This document shows positions 47,932 to 56,346 of a stretch of DNA of 64,000 nt, piece by piece. The notes under the pieces were generated by a model. It was given only the letters and a program-made list of their open reading frames with translations, ran no database searches and was not told the origin of the DNA. The stretch is taken from the NCBI RefSeq assembly GCF_042660705.1, contig NZ_JBHSUQ010000001.1. One strand, given 5' to 3'. The stretch comes from Undibacterium_A arcticum. Its GTDB lineage: Bacteria > Pseudomonadota > Gammaproteobacteria > Burkholderiales > Burkholderiaceae_D. The number at the start of each line of letters is the position of its first letter. Position 1 is the first letter of the stretch. A program made the translations under genes and the position numbers.

Positions 47932-48302
47932 CTCACAAAATCCTGATCGTCGACGACGAACCAAACATCGTCGTTTCGCTGGAATTCCTGATGCAGCAAA
48001 CCGGCTACGAGGTCAGCGTCGCGCGCGACGGCGATCAAGCGTTGACGCAGATGGCAGAGTTCCAGCCCGACCTCGTCCTGCTCGACGTCATGTTACCGCT
48101 GCGCAACGGCTTTGAGGTGTGCCAGAAAATCCGGGAGAATAGCGCCTGGAACCGGGTCAAGGTGGTGATGCTATCGGCCAAAGGCCGCGAGCTCGAGGTG
48201 AGCAAGGGGCTGGCGCTGGGCGCCGACGCGTATATCACCAAACCGTTTTCCACCAAGGAATTGATTGCGCAAGTGCAGCGCTTGCTGGCGAGTTGTGAGT
48301 GA
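47928..48302 (+). CDS. Receiver-only response regulator partner of the sensor kinase
   Basis: A 124-residue protein made of one receiver domain: ILIVDDEPNIVVSLEFLM, phospho-acceptor Asp in LVLLDVMLPLRNG (about 53), Ser in VVMLSAKGRE and Lys in AYITKPFSTKEL. No DNA-binding domain, unlike CrbR/ErdR with its LuxR-type output, so it must act through another protein. ATGA overlap with the kinase before; its stop overlaps the next gene's possible GTG start, so the series is translationally coupled. Confidence 0.9.
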   Translation: MTHKILIVDDEPNIVVSLEFLMQQTGYEVSVARDGDQALTQMAEFQPDLVLLDVMLPLRNGFEVCQKIRENSAWNRVKVVMLSAKGRELEVSKGLALGADAYITKPFSTKELIAQVQRLLASCE

Positions 48303-48310
48303 TCCAGCGC

Positions 48311-50456
48311 ATGAAGACAAAATACCGCTTCACATTGATGCTGGCGCTGCTGTTTGGGTCGCAGTTGGTCGTCATTGGCGCGATTTTTTTATCCCTGGCG
48401 TTGGACATGGAAGCGGTGCCGCGCGGGCAGTTTGGCCAAATGCTGGTGCAACGAAGCGCGCAGCTGGTAGCGCTGGCCTTGTTTGTTGTTTGCGCTGGGC
48501 TTCGCTCTCAAGGCGCTGTTTGACAGTTATCTCGCGCCGCTGGCGCGGCTGGCAGAAGACGTAGTGCTGCTGGCGGCCAACCCGGGCCACCGCGCCGCGC
48601 CGGAGGGCGCGCGCGAAGTGCGGGTGCTGGTCGAGAAGATCAACGCGTTGGCCGCCGCGCACCAGGCGCTGCACGACGATGTGCAGGTAAAAATAAAGAG
48701 TGCGAACCACGCGCTGGCGGAAGAAAAAAATCGGCTCGCGGCGCTGATGTCTGAACTCGTGCAAAGTGTGCTGGTCTGCAATATCGAGGGGCGCATTCTG
48801 CTCTACAACACAGGCGCCAAACAATTGCTTGAAGCGGATCATGGCGGCGAATCGACGGCCGGCACTGCTGCGATCGGTTTGGGTCGCTCGGTGTTCGGCG
48901 TGCTCGAGCGCGGTCTGATCGTGCATGCGCTGGAGCAAATCCAGTACCAACTCCGCCAGCCTGGCGACGAGGTACGCCCGGTATCCGGTTTTATCGCCAC
49001 CCTCGCCGGGGGGCAGATGGTGCGGGCGCGGATGGCGCCCGTGCTGGATAGCACGCATACCCTCAACGGCTTCGTGCTGACGCTGGAAGACATTACCCGC
49101 AACGTCGAGGTTGATAGCCGCCGTGATGCTCTGCTGCAGTCGCTGACCCAGGACACGCGCGCCATGCTGGCCAATATCCGCGCCGCAGTGGAAACGATGC
49201 ACAGTTTTCCGGACATGAGCGAAGCGAAAAAAATCCAGTTTACCACCATCATTGACGACGAGTCGCAACGCTTGGCGCGCCAGATCGACCGCGCGCTGCA
49301 ACACGACAATCTGGACGGCAACTGGCAGTTGGAAGAAATGCGCGGCGTCGATTTGATCGCGCTGCTGCGCCGCCGCATCGACTTCCCGTCGCTGCGCACC
49401 GATGTCGGCGATACGATCGATGCCACGCTGTGGCTCAAAGTGGACAGCTACGCGTTGACGCAGGCGCTAGTCTATTTGGCGCAGCGGCTCTGCGGCGAAC
49501 TGGGCGTCTGCGAGTTGCGCTTCGGGTTGCAGCGTGCCGAGCGCTTGGCCCACCTCGACCTGACATGGAGTGGTGCGCCGCTGGCGGCGGAAACGCTGCG
49601 GCTGTGGGAAAACGTGCCACTGCCACTGCCATTGCTCGCTGGCGGCGCGGCACTTACGCTGAGCGCAGTTATCTCGGGGCAAGGAGGCGAAGCAGTGTAC
49701 CGCTTCGATCGCTTGCATGGCGCATCATGCTACCGCTTGTTGCTGCCGGTCGCAGCGCCGCAAGCGGCGCTCAATATCCAGTTGAAGCAAGCAGGACGGC
49801 CGGAATTTTACGACTTCGACCTGTTCCACCAGCCGGGGCAGAATGCAGAACTCGATCAAGGACTGCTTTCCCAACTCAGTTACACGGTGTTTGACACCGA
49901 AACCACCGGACTGCAGCCTGCTGCAGGTGATGAAATCATCTCGATTGGCGCGCTGCGCATCGTCAATGGCCGGCTGTTGCAGCAGGAAAATTTCGACCAA
50001 CTGGTGCAGCCGGGGCGGGTGTTGAGCGCCGAGTCGATCGCCATCCACGGCATCAGCGACGCCATGCTTGACGGTCAGCCAGCGATTGAAAAAGTGCTGC
50101 CGCGGTTTCATCGCTTCGCCGAGGATACCGTGCTGGTCGCGCACAATGCCGCGTTTGACATGCGCTTTTTGCAACTGAAGGAGGATAAGAGCGGCATCAG
50201 CTTCACCCAGCCAGTGCTCGACACCCTGTTGCTGTCGCAAGTGATCCACCCGCATCAGCTACAGCACTCGCTGGAGGCAATCGCCCTGCGCCTGGGTGTG
50301 GCGATTGTCGGCCGCCACACCGCGCTGGGCGACGCCATCGTCACCGGCGAAGTGTTTCTCAAGATGATTCCGCTGCTGGCGGAAAAAGGCATACTCACTC
50401 TCAAGGATGCGCGCGATGCCGAGCAGCAAACCCCTTATGCGCGTATCCGCTACTGA
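48311..50456 (+). CDS. Membrane PAS protein fused to a DnaQ-type 3'-5' exonuclease domain, one frame break
   Basis: About 714 residues. ATG at 48311 (a GTG at 48299 is possible). Two N-terminal membrane segments (FTLMLALLFGSQLVVIGAIFLSL, then LVALALLLFALGFALKALF after repair), HAMP-like and coiled-coil stretch, a PAS domain (ELVQSVLVCNIEGRILLYNTGAKQLL), a kinase-like dimerisation region without a functional HATPase, and a C-terminal exonuclease: VFDTETTGLQPAAGDEIISIGALRIVNG (DxE), AIHGISDAML, LVAHNAAFDMRFL, HTALGDAIVTGEVF (HxxxxD), i.e. a DEDDh nuclease. The frame changes near 48482 (one T too many). Fusion of a degenerate sensor to an exonuclease next to acs/actP is known in betaproteobacteria but its job is not. 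Confidence 0.85.
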
Positions 50457-50487
50457 CACGCCACCGATTTCAAGGAATCGACCGCTC

Positions 50488-51608
50488 ATGGATGACCCGA
50501 TGACGCCTAGGCACATTGCTAGTTTCGATCCACGGACAGTGCCGGACCCCGCACTCGCGCAAGAACTGCAAAGGGTCCAGCGCGGCATCGGCGCGGCGAC
50601 GGATGGGGCAAGTCTGCGGCAGGCGTCTCGTGACATTCAAGCCTTGGTGCACCGCGTGGTCGAGCAAATGCCGGCGGCGGAACTGCTGACCCGGATTATA
50701 TCCACACTCAACGATGCACTGACACAACGCGTGATAGCGATCAGCAGTGTCGACACACAACTGGACATGGTGCGCTGGTGCTGGATATCCCTCGGTAGCG
50801 AAGGCCGCCAGGAACAGACGCTGTCGAGCGACCAGGACAACGGCATCGTCTTCAGCGGCAGCGGCCCTGCCGATGGGCTGCGCGAGATGCTGCTGCCGCT
50901 CGCATGCCGCATTAACGAAACGCTCGACGCCTGCGGTTTCCCCTTGTGCAGAGGACAAATCATGGCGAGCAATCCGCAGTGGTGCCTCAGCCTGGACGAA
51001 TGGCGCGACCGATTCACGCAATGGATCATCGAGGGCGATCCGCAAGCGCTGCTCAACGCGAGCATATTTTTGACCTGCGCCCCCTTTACGGCGCCCATTC
51101 TCTGGCCCACGAGCTGGCGGACTGGCTGGCGGTAGAGGCGTCGGAGAACAGCCGTTTTCTATTTCAGATGACTGCTAACGCACTGCGCCGTGAAGCTCCG
51201 CTCGGTATGCTGCGCAAGTTTGTGGTCGAAAAAGGCGGCCAGTTCGCCGGCACCATCGATCTCAAACTCAATGGCGCCACGCTGTTCGTCGACGCGGCGC
51301 GCATCTACGGTTTGGCGTGCGGCACCCGCGCCAACAACACGGCGGATCGCCTGAGACTGGCCGCAAAGTCCCATCGGCTGCACCCGAGCGATGTGGATCA
51401 GTGGATCAACGCGTTTTATTTTATTCAAATGTTGCGCCTTAAAAATCAGCACCGCAATTACACTAGCTTCACGGAGATGCACAACCATGTCGATCCGAAC
51501 CAACTGGAAGCGGCTGATCGGCATGCATTGCTCGACGCCCTGCGCCAGGCACGCACGCTGCAAAACCGTTTGGCGCTCGATTACCCCGGCAGCAGCCAAG
51601 GCATTTAA
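50488..51608 (+). CDS. DUF294-type putative nucleotidyltransferase, one frame break
   Basis: About 373 residues. ATG at 50488 with AAGGA upstream. The nucleotidyltransferase motif is SLGSEGRQEQTLSSDQDNGI (G-S-x(n)-D-x-D as in GlnD-like enzymes); the C-terminal DUF294_C part reads FVVEKGGQFAGTIDLKLNGATLFVDAARIYGL and FIQMLRLKNQH. The frame breaks near 51066 (T run one short, ASIFFDLRPLYGAHSLA). The cyclic-nucleotide and CBS domains that precede this module in many homologues are missing; only about 100 residues come before it. Coupled in place with the exonuclease gene. Possibly modifies a protein of the acetate module (inference). Confidence 0.87.
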
Positions 51609-51689
51609 GCCAAACCACCGCGCACCGCGACCATGCCGCGTGCGCCGGCTTCGATTGAGAATGGCGGAAACGAGAGGCAGGCGTACGGT

Positions 51690-51874
51690 GTGATTTCGCC
51701 TATGTAACAAGCCATCGCCGGTATGAGGCGATTATCAAAGCCGCCGAGGAAAAGGGTGTGATCTTCTTATCATGATGGCACCTCACGGCAGGAGAGGCGG
51801 GCAGATCCCTGACCGGTAGCGAAACCAAGAAGGTTTTGACACACAGCCGGATACTAATGCTAGTGTACCGCTAG
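51690..51874 (+). pseudogene. C-terminal remnant of a UspA-type universal stress protein
   Basis: Three reading frames together give RYEAIIKAAEEKG, CDLLIMMAPHGRRGGQI and LTGSETKKVLTHSRILMLVYR, the C-terminal ATP-binding half of UspA (normally D-L-I-V-M-x-S-H-G-R-x-G ... G-S-x-T-x-x-V-L-x-H-S-x-x-P-V-L-V). The N-terminal half is absent and there is no start, so this is a remnant rather than an error-broken gene. Confidence 0.7.
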
Positions 51875-51957
51875 GCTTGGTGGGATACGTTTCCAAGCTC
51901 TGCAACCAGATTCAATCGGCCAACCTTGTGTTTGACGTCCTGATGAACACTACTCAT
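51871..51957 (-). pseudogene. N-terminal remnant of an IS481-like transposase
   Basis: ATG at 51957 with a strong AAGGAG site; the 28-residue reading contains VHQDVKHKVGRLNLVAELGNVS, resembling the start of IS481-type transposases (L-N-L-A-x-E-L-G-N-V-S-x-A-C-K), then stops. No further transposase sequence or terminal repeats follow. The rest of 51609-52089 holds nothing else I recognise. Confidence 0.5.
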
Positions 51958-52089
51958 GGGCTTACTCCTTGGTGCTTGGTTGATAAAGATTCGCACCTTT
52001 ATCAAACCGGGTAACCACACGTCAATTGTTACACTTCGTCGTTGAATCCGCGACTTAATAAACTGTTAAAAAAGTATCAATTCGCTCGC

Positions 52090-54072
52090 TTACAGCGCTT
52101 GCTTGAGCTGCTCCAAAATCGCCGGATTCTCCAGCGTCGAGACATCCTGCGTGATTTCCTCGTTCCTGGCCAGCACGCGCAGCAGGCGCCGCATGATCTT
52201 GCCGGAGCGGGTCTTGGGCAGGTTGTCGCCGAAGCGCAGTTCTTTCGGTTTCGCGATCGGACCGATTTCCTTGGCGACCCAGTCGCGCAGCTCCTTGGCG
52301 ATCTGCTTGGCTTCGTCGCCGATCGGGCGCGTGCGCTTCAAGACCACGAAGGCGCAGATCGATTCGCCGGTGGTGTCGTCCGGCTTGCCGACCACGGCTG
52401 CTTCCGCCACCAGCGGGTGGGCCACCAGCGCCGATTCGATTTCCATCGTGCCCATGCGATGGCCGGAGACATTGAGCACGTCGTCGATGCGGCCGGTGAT
52501 GGTGAAGTAGCCGGTGTCCTTGTTGCGGATCGCGCCGTCGCCGGCCAGGTAGGTGGTGCCGCCGAGTTCGTCCGGGAAGTAGCTCTTCTTGTAGCGCTCC
52601 GGGTCGCCCCAGATGGTGCGGATCATCGCCGGCCATGGGCGCTTGACGACCAGGATGCCGCCGTGGCCGTTCGGCAGGTCCTGCCCGGTTTCGTCGACCA
52701 CCGCGGCCATGATGCCAGGCAGCGGCAGCGTGCAGGAACCGGGCACCATCGGCGTCGCGCCCGGCAGCGGGCTGATCATGTGGCCGCCGGTCTCGGTTTG
52801 CCAGAAGGTGTCGACGATCGGGCAGTGTTCGCGGCCGATGTGCTTGTAGTACCAGATCCAGGCTTCCGGGTTGATCGGCTCACCGACCGTGCCCAGCAGG
52901 CGCAGGCTGGACAGGTCGTATTTGTCGGGATGGATGTTGGCGTCGGCATCGGCGGCCTTGATCAGCGAGCGGATCGCGGTCGGCGCGGTGTAGAAGATGC
53001 TGACCTGGTGCTTCGGGATCATGTCCCAGAAGCGGCCGGCGTTCGGGTAGGTCGGGATCCCTTCGAACACGACTTCGGTGGCGCCGACCGCCAGCGGACC
53101 GTAGGCGATGTAGGTGTGGCCGGTGACCCAGCCGATGTCGGCGGTGCACCAGAACACGTCGCTCGGCTTGATGTCGAAGGTCCACTTCATGGTCAGCATG
53201 GCCCACAGCAGGAAGCCGCCGGAGGAATGCTGTACCCCTTTCGGGGTGCCGGTCGAGCCGGAGGTATAGAGGATGAACAGCGGATGCTCGGCGCTGACCC
53301 ATTCCGGCTCGCACTGGTCCGGCTGCTTGGCGACCAGCTCGTGCAGCCAGCTGTCGCGCCCGCTCGCCATAGTGATCTTGCCGCCGGTGCGCTGATACAC
53401 CACGACGTTCTTGACGCTGTCGCAGCCGCCCATCGCCAGCGCGTCATCGACGATCGCTTTCAGCGGCAGCGCCTTGCCGCCGCGCATTTGTTCGTCGGCC
53501 GTGATCACGGCCACCGCGCCGGCATCGATGATGCGCTCCTGCAGCGACTTGGCCGAGAAACCGCCGAACACGACCGAGTGGGTGGCGCCGATCCGGGCGC
53601 AGGCCTGCATCGCGGCCACGCCTTCGACCGACATCGAGACGTAGATGATGACGCGATCGCCCTTCTTGATGCCGAGCGACTTCAGGCCGTTGGCCAGCTT
53701 GCAGACTTTCTGGTGCAGTTGCTGATAAGTCACCTTGGTGACCTTGCCGTCGTCGGCTTCGAAGATGATCGCGGTCTTGTCGGCGTTGCCGTTTTGCAAG
53801 TTGCGGTCGAGGCAGTTGTAGGACACGTTCAGGTGGCCGTCCTCGAACCATTTGTAGAGCGGCGCAGTCGATTCGTCGAGCGTCTTGGTGAACGGCTTTT
53901 GCCAGATCAGGTTCTCGCGCGCCAGCTTGGCCCAGAAGCCTTCAAAGTCCTGCTCGGCTTCGGCGCACAGTGCGTTATAGGCGTCCATGCCGGAGATGGT
54001 CGCGTCTTGGACGAATTCTGCGGGTGGGAGGAATACGCGCGATTCCTGTTTTACTGTTTCGATGTCTGTCAT
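52090..54072 (-). CDS. acs: Acetyl-CoA synthetase
   Basis: Cytosolic AMP-forming ligase of 660 residues that makes acetyl-CoA from acetate, ATP and CoA. ATG at 54072 with AGGAGACAACC upstream. Motifs: VVFGGFSAKSLQERIIDA, FILYTSGSTGTPKGVQHSSGG (adenylation P-loop), WVTGHTYIAYGPL, VDTFWQTETGGHMISPLPG, VNVSGHRMGTMEIESALV-type hinge region (VLNVSGHRMGTMEIESAL) and the acetylatable Lys in LPKTRSGKIMRRLLR at the C-terminus. Full length and intact. Works with ActP imports and is likely controlled by the neighbouring sensor system. Confidence 0.97.
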   Translation of the reverse strand: MTDIETVKQESRVFLPPAEFVQDATISGMDAYNALCAEAEQDFEGFWAKLARENLIWQKPFTKTLDESTAPLYKWFEDGHLNVSYNCLDRNLQNGNADKTAIIFEADDGKVTKVTYQQLHQKVCKLANGLKSLGIKKGDRVIIYVSMSVEGVAAMQACARIGATHSVVFGGFSAKSLQERIIDAGAVAVITADEQMRGGKALPLKAIVDDALAMGGCDSVKNVVVYQRTGGKITMASGRDSWLHELVAKQPDQCEPEWVSAEHPLFILYTSGSTGTPKGVQHSSGGFLLWAMLTMKWTFDIKPSDVFWCTADIGWVTGHTYIAYGPLAVGATEVVFEGIPTYPNAGRFWDMIPKHQVSIFYTAPTAIRSLIKAADADANIHPDKYDLSSLRLLGTVGEPINPEAWIWYYKHIGREHCPIVDTFWQTETGGHMISPLPGATPMVPGSCTLPLPGIMAAVVDETGQDLPNGHGGILVVKRPWPAMIRTIWGDPERYKKSYFPDELGGTTYLAGDGAIRNKDTGYFTITGRIDDVLNVSGHRMGTMEIESALVAHPLVAEAAVVGKPDDTTGESICAFVVLKRTRPIGDEAKQIAKELRDWVAKEIGPIAKPKELRFGDNLPKTRSGKIMRRLLRVLARNEEITQDVSTLENPAILEQLKQAL

Positions 54073-54173
54073 GGTTGTCTCCTGCTAGTTATCGTTTGCC
54101 GCCAACATAGACTATTACACTTACTCAAGTCTTACACATCCACCATTGTGTCATTCAAGTTATTGCACTGCAT

Positions 54174-54929
54174 CAAGACGGCGCGATTGATCGTGCCGCA
54201 GTCCTGACCACGTTAAACCGGATTTTGCGCGACATTCGCAAACTGACCAACGCAGCCAAAAAAATCGGAAACGGCGAACCGGTGTTACGGCTCAGGATCA
54301 ACCGTGAGGACGAGATCGGGCAACTCGCCAGGACTTTCAACGAGATGGAACACAACCTGCGGATCGACAAGCTGACCGCAGTATTCAACCGCGAATCGCT
54401 GCTGGCCCAGATCCGCTTCCTGAAGCGTCGGCCCAATCAGGGCCCGCTGGAAAAGACCCAGTTTGCGCTGCTGTTCATCGACCTGGACGAGTTCAAGGGC
54501 ATCAACGACCATTACGGTCATGACGCCGGCGATCAATTCCTGATCACCGTTGCGGCGCGCCTGAAGACTGCAGTGCGCACCACCGACGTGGTGGGCCGTT
54601 ATGGCGGCGACGAATTCGTGGTATTGCTCAAAGATGTCGGCGCGGTCAGCGACGTCACCGCAGCCGAAGAGAAGATTCGCAGCATCGTCGAAGCGCCGAT
54701 GACCCTGCAGAAGCACAGCGTCAATGTGGGCGTATCGATTGGCTGGGCCATGTTCCCGCAGGATGGCAGGGACGCCGACGCACTAATGAAAGTGGCGGAC
54801 AGCCGGATGTTCGATTCCAAAAAGGACGCAAGGCGGCGCGCCGACCGGTTGTATCGCAGCGGTCCGCGAGAGATTTTTCAGCCGAATTCCACGCCACCAC
54901 CCATCGTCAATTCGAAACTGTTCCGATAA
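54174..54929 (+). pseudogene. 5'-truncated HAMP-GGDEF diguanylate cyclase
   Basis: The open reading continues upstream of the first possible start (TTG 54225) into non-coding sequence. It begins within a HAMP domain (RDIRKLTNAAKKIGNGEP, REDEIGQLARTFNEMEHNL) without the preceding membrane segments and sensor. The GGDEF domain is complete: LLFIDLDEFKGINDHYGHDAGDQFL, RYGGDEFVVLL (active GGDEF motif) and VGVSIGWAMFPQDG. It could still be made from the TTG as a cytosolic cyclase, but no ribosome binding site is evident. It lies head to head with acs. Confidence 0.7.
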
Positions 54930-55066
54930 GAAAGGCGGTGCCGTTGGCCGTGGACGTCAACAAGAGCTCTATGGAATCGGTCGTGGCCAGCAAATCACCG
55001 GCGCCAGCATAGAATCGTCACCGACCAAGACCTGGCGGATCATCCGATCACTCAATTCAATGAAGC

Positions 55067-55369
55067 CTATTTGTGAGCCGGGTTTTTGGTATGAGGCTTT
55101 TTACCAAGATCCTTCCAGTTCGTTTCCGTAATTTCGACCCCGAAGTGCTTGGCTGCTGCCTTAATATTTTCGAACGCGGCATCTCGTTCAGCGTCAGATA
55201 CGTCATCTACCTGATCGAACCGCGACAGCGCGTTTTTGACATGTGAGGCATCGGTCATAGGCTCTTTGCGCTGTTTCGGAAATGCAAATGCGCTCTCAGG
55301 TAAATGGTCCCGGTCCTTGCTGCTTAACTCGCCATGTTGTGCATGCGGCTTCCATGTTGTCTGGGTCAT
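55067..55369 (-). CDS. DUF6582-type small protein
   Basis: A 100-residue hydrophilic protein. ATG at 55369 with GAGAGACGGT upstream. Contains LSSKDRDHLPESAFAFPKQRKEPMTDASHVKNALSRFDQV and VSDAERDAAFENIKAAAKHFGVEI, a pattern widespread as a short protein or as a tail domain in phage-associated proteins (DUF6582). Function unknown. No operon partner on its strand nearby. Confidence 0.8.
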   Translation of the reverse strand: MTQTTWKPHAQHGELSSKDRDHLPESAFAFPKQRKEPMTDASHVKNALSRFDQVDDVSDAERDAAFENIKAAAKHFGVEITETNWKDLGKKPHTKNPAHK

Positions 55370-55483
55370 ACCGTCTCTCCCGGTTTAGGTTCAGTTCATG
55401 TCAGAGCCTCGACTAATTGCAAAGTTCTACGCTTTCCTAAAAACGCATAACATAGTTGTGCTGAGGATACTTTAAAGTGATAC

Positions 55484-55903
55484 TTAAGACTCCGGCATAC
55501 TGCCGAAGATTCTTCCATCTTCTGCCTGCGTCAAGCAGCGATCGAGTAGAGTATAAATTTGACGGCCGTTAATGCCCGTTTGATGCGCGATTTCACGTAC
55601 AACCTCTCCGCTGACATAATGTTGAATCGCGTGGTAATACGCTTGGAATGTCGCTCGCCTTGCGACAGATAGCGCGTTGGTATCCACTGTGGGCCACGCG
55701 TCCGTGTCAAGCTCTTGAAGATCTTTGCGACGACGAATCATGACATGGCTCGAACTGGGTCGAAGCATGTCAAGAATGACAGAGATTCGGTCGTGAGCTG
55801 TGGTGCTTGCAGGTGACCGCGATGAAGTAATTTGTACACGTGCGGCACGTACAAACGTCGGATCACCAACCACCAGTTCTTGTTCTATCCGAGAGAGTTG
55901 CAT
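55484..55903 (-). pseudogene. N-terminal fragment resembling a TniA/TnsB-type transposase (Mu-like)
   Basis: The reading from about 55903 contains an Arg/Lys-rich first part and then FQAYYHAIQHYVSGEVVREIAHQTGINGRQIYTLLDRCLTQAEDGRIFG, the helix-turn-helix found at the start of integrase-core transposases of the Tn7/Tn5053 kind, where it is followed by the catalytic DDE core. Here it ends abruptly (SMPES stop). The start codon is uncertain and no ribosome binding site is clear. Could also be a free-standing DNA-binding protein. Confidence 0.45.
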
Positions 55904-56094
55904 CGGCTCGGAAATGAATTTCAATACGGATTTGGTGAGCGATTCCGCTTTCCTCGACCGGTTTATATGAATGTTGGTTCTTTTTTTTTTTGCATATTGT
56001 TGCAGCTGTAAGGGAGTGTAAATGCATGATGACCATACGTTGATGTGCGATATAGTGAATGCGCCTCCTCCAACTCCTCCCAAGGTTTGGATTC

Positions 56095-56127
56095 AGCCCG
56101 CAACCGCAAGGTCTGCGGGCTTTTTTT
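56095..56127 (+). terminator. Rho-independent terminator with no recognised gene before it
   Basis: AGCCCGCA and TGCGGGCT form an 8-bp stem with an 11-base loop, followed by seven T. The sequence before it (CTCCTCCCAAGGTTTGGATTC) does not fold as a tRNA that I can support. It may be a leftover of a lost plus-strand gene or tRNA locus. The stretch 55904-56346 shows no other feature. Confidence 0.7.
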
Positions 56128-56346
56128 AGTTAAAGAGTTGGAGCCGTCGGATAGGCGTAGTCGAGAGGTTGACTATAGAACGGCTGGATAACGATTCGCA
56201 TCGACGTTACCGATAGCGCGAAGAAGAGAGAGCGGCAGGCGCCGCTAAATGCGCCGCACTGACGGTAAGGTGCACATCCGCGCGCCCAGTCCTGGCGCTT
56301 TTTCGATTGATGCCACAGAACCCGCGGGAGCGCGCGTCAGGGACAG

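Noticed and set aside
1..51608. Reading all frame-broken genes as true pseudogenes
   Set aside because: The breaks are single bases in homopolymers, restore conserved sequence when corrected, and hit every part of a coherent pathway; error is more likely.
52042..54207. Open reading frame of 721 codons on the plus strand opposite acs
   Set aside because: It is the antisense shadow of acs: composition is Arg/His/Gly-rich, no family motifs, and the minus strand encodes a textbook acetyl-CoA synthetase.
56050..56127. tRNA gene before the terminator at 56095
   Set aside because: I could not fold acceptor, anticodon and T arms from the sequence; only the terminator is supported.
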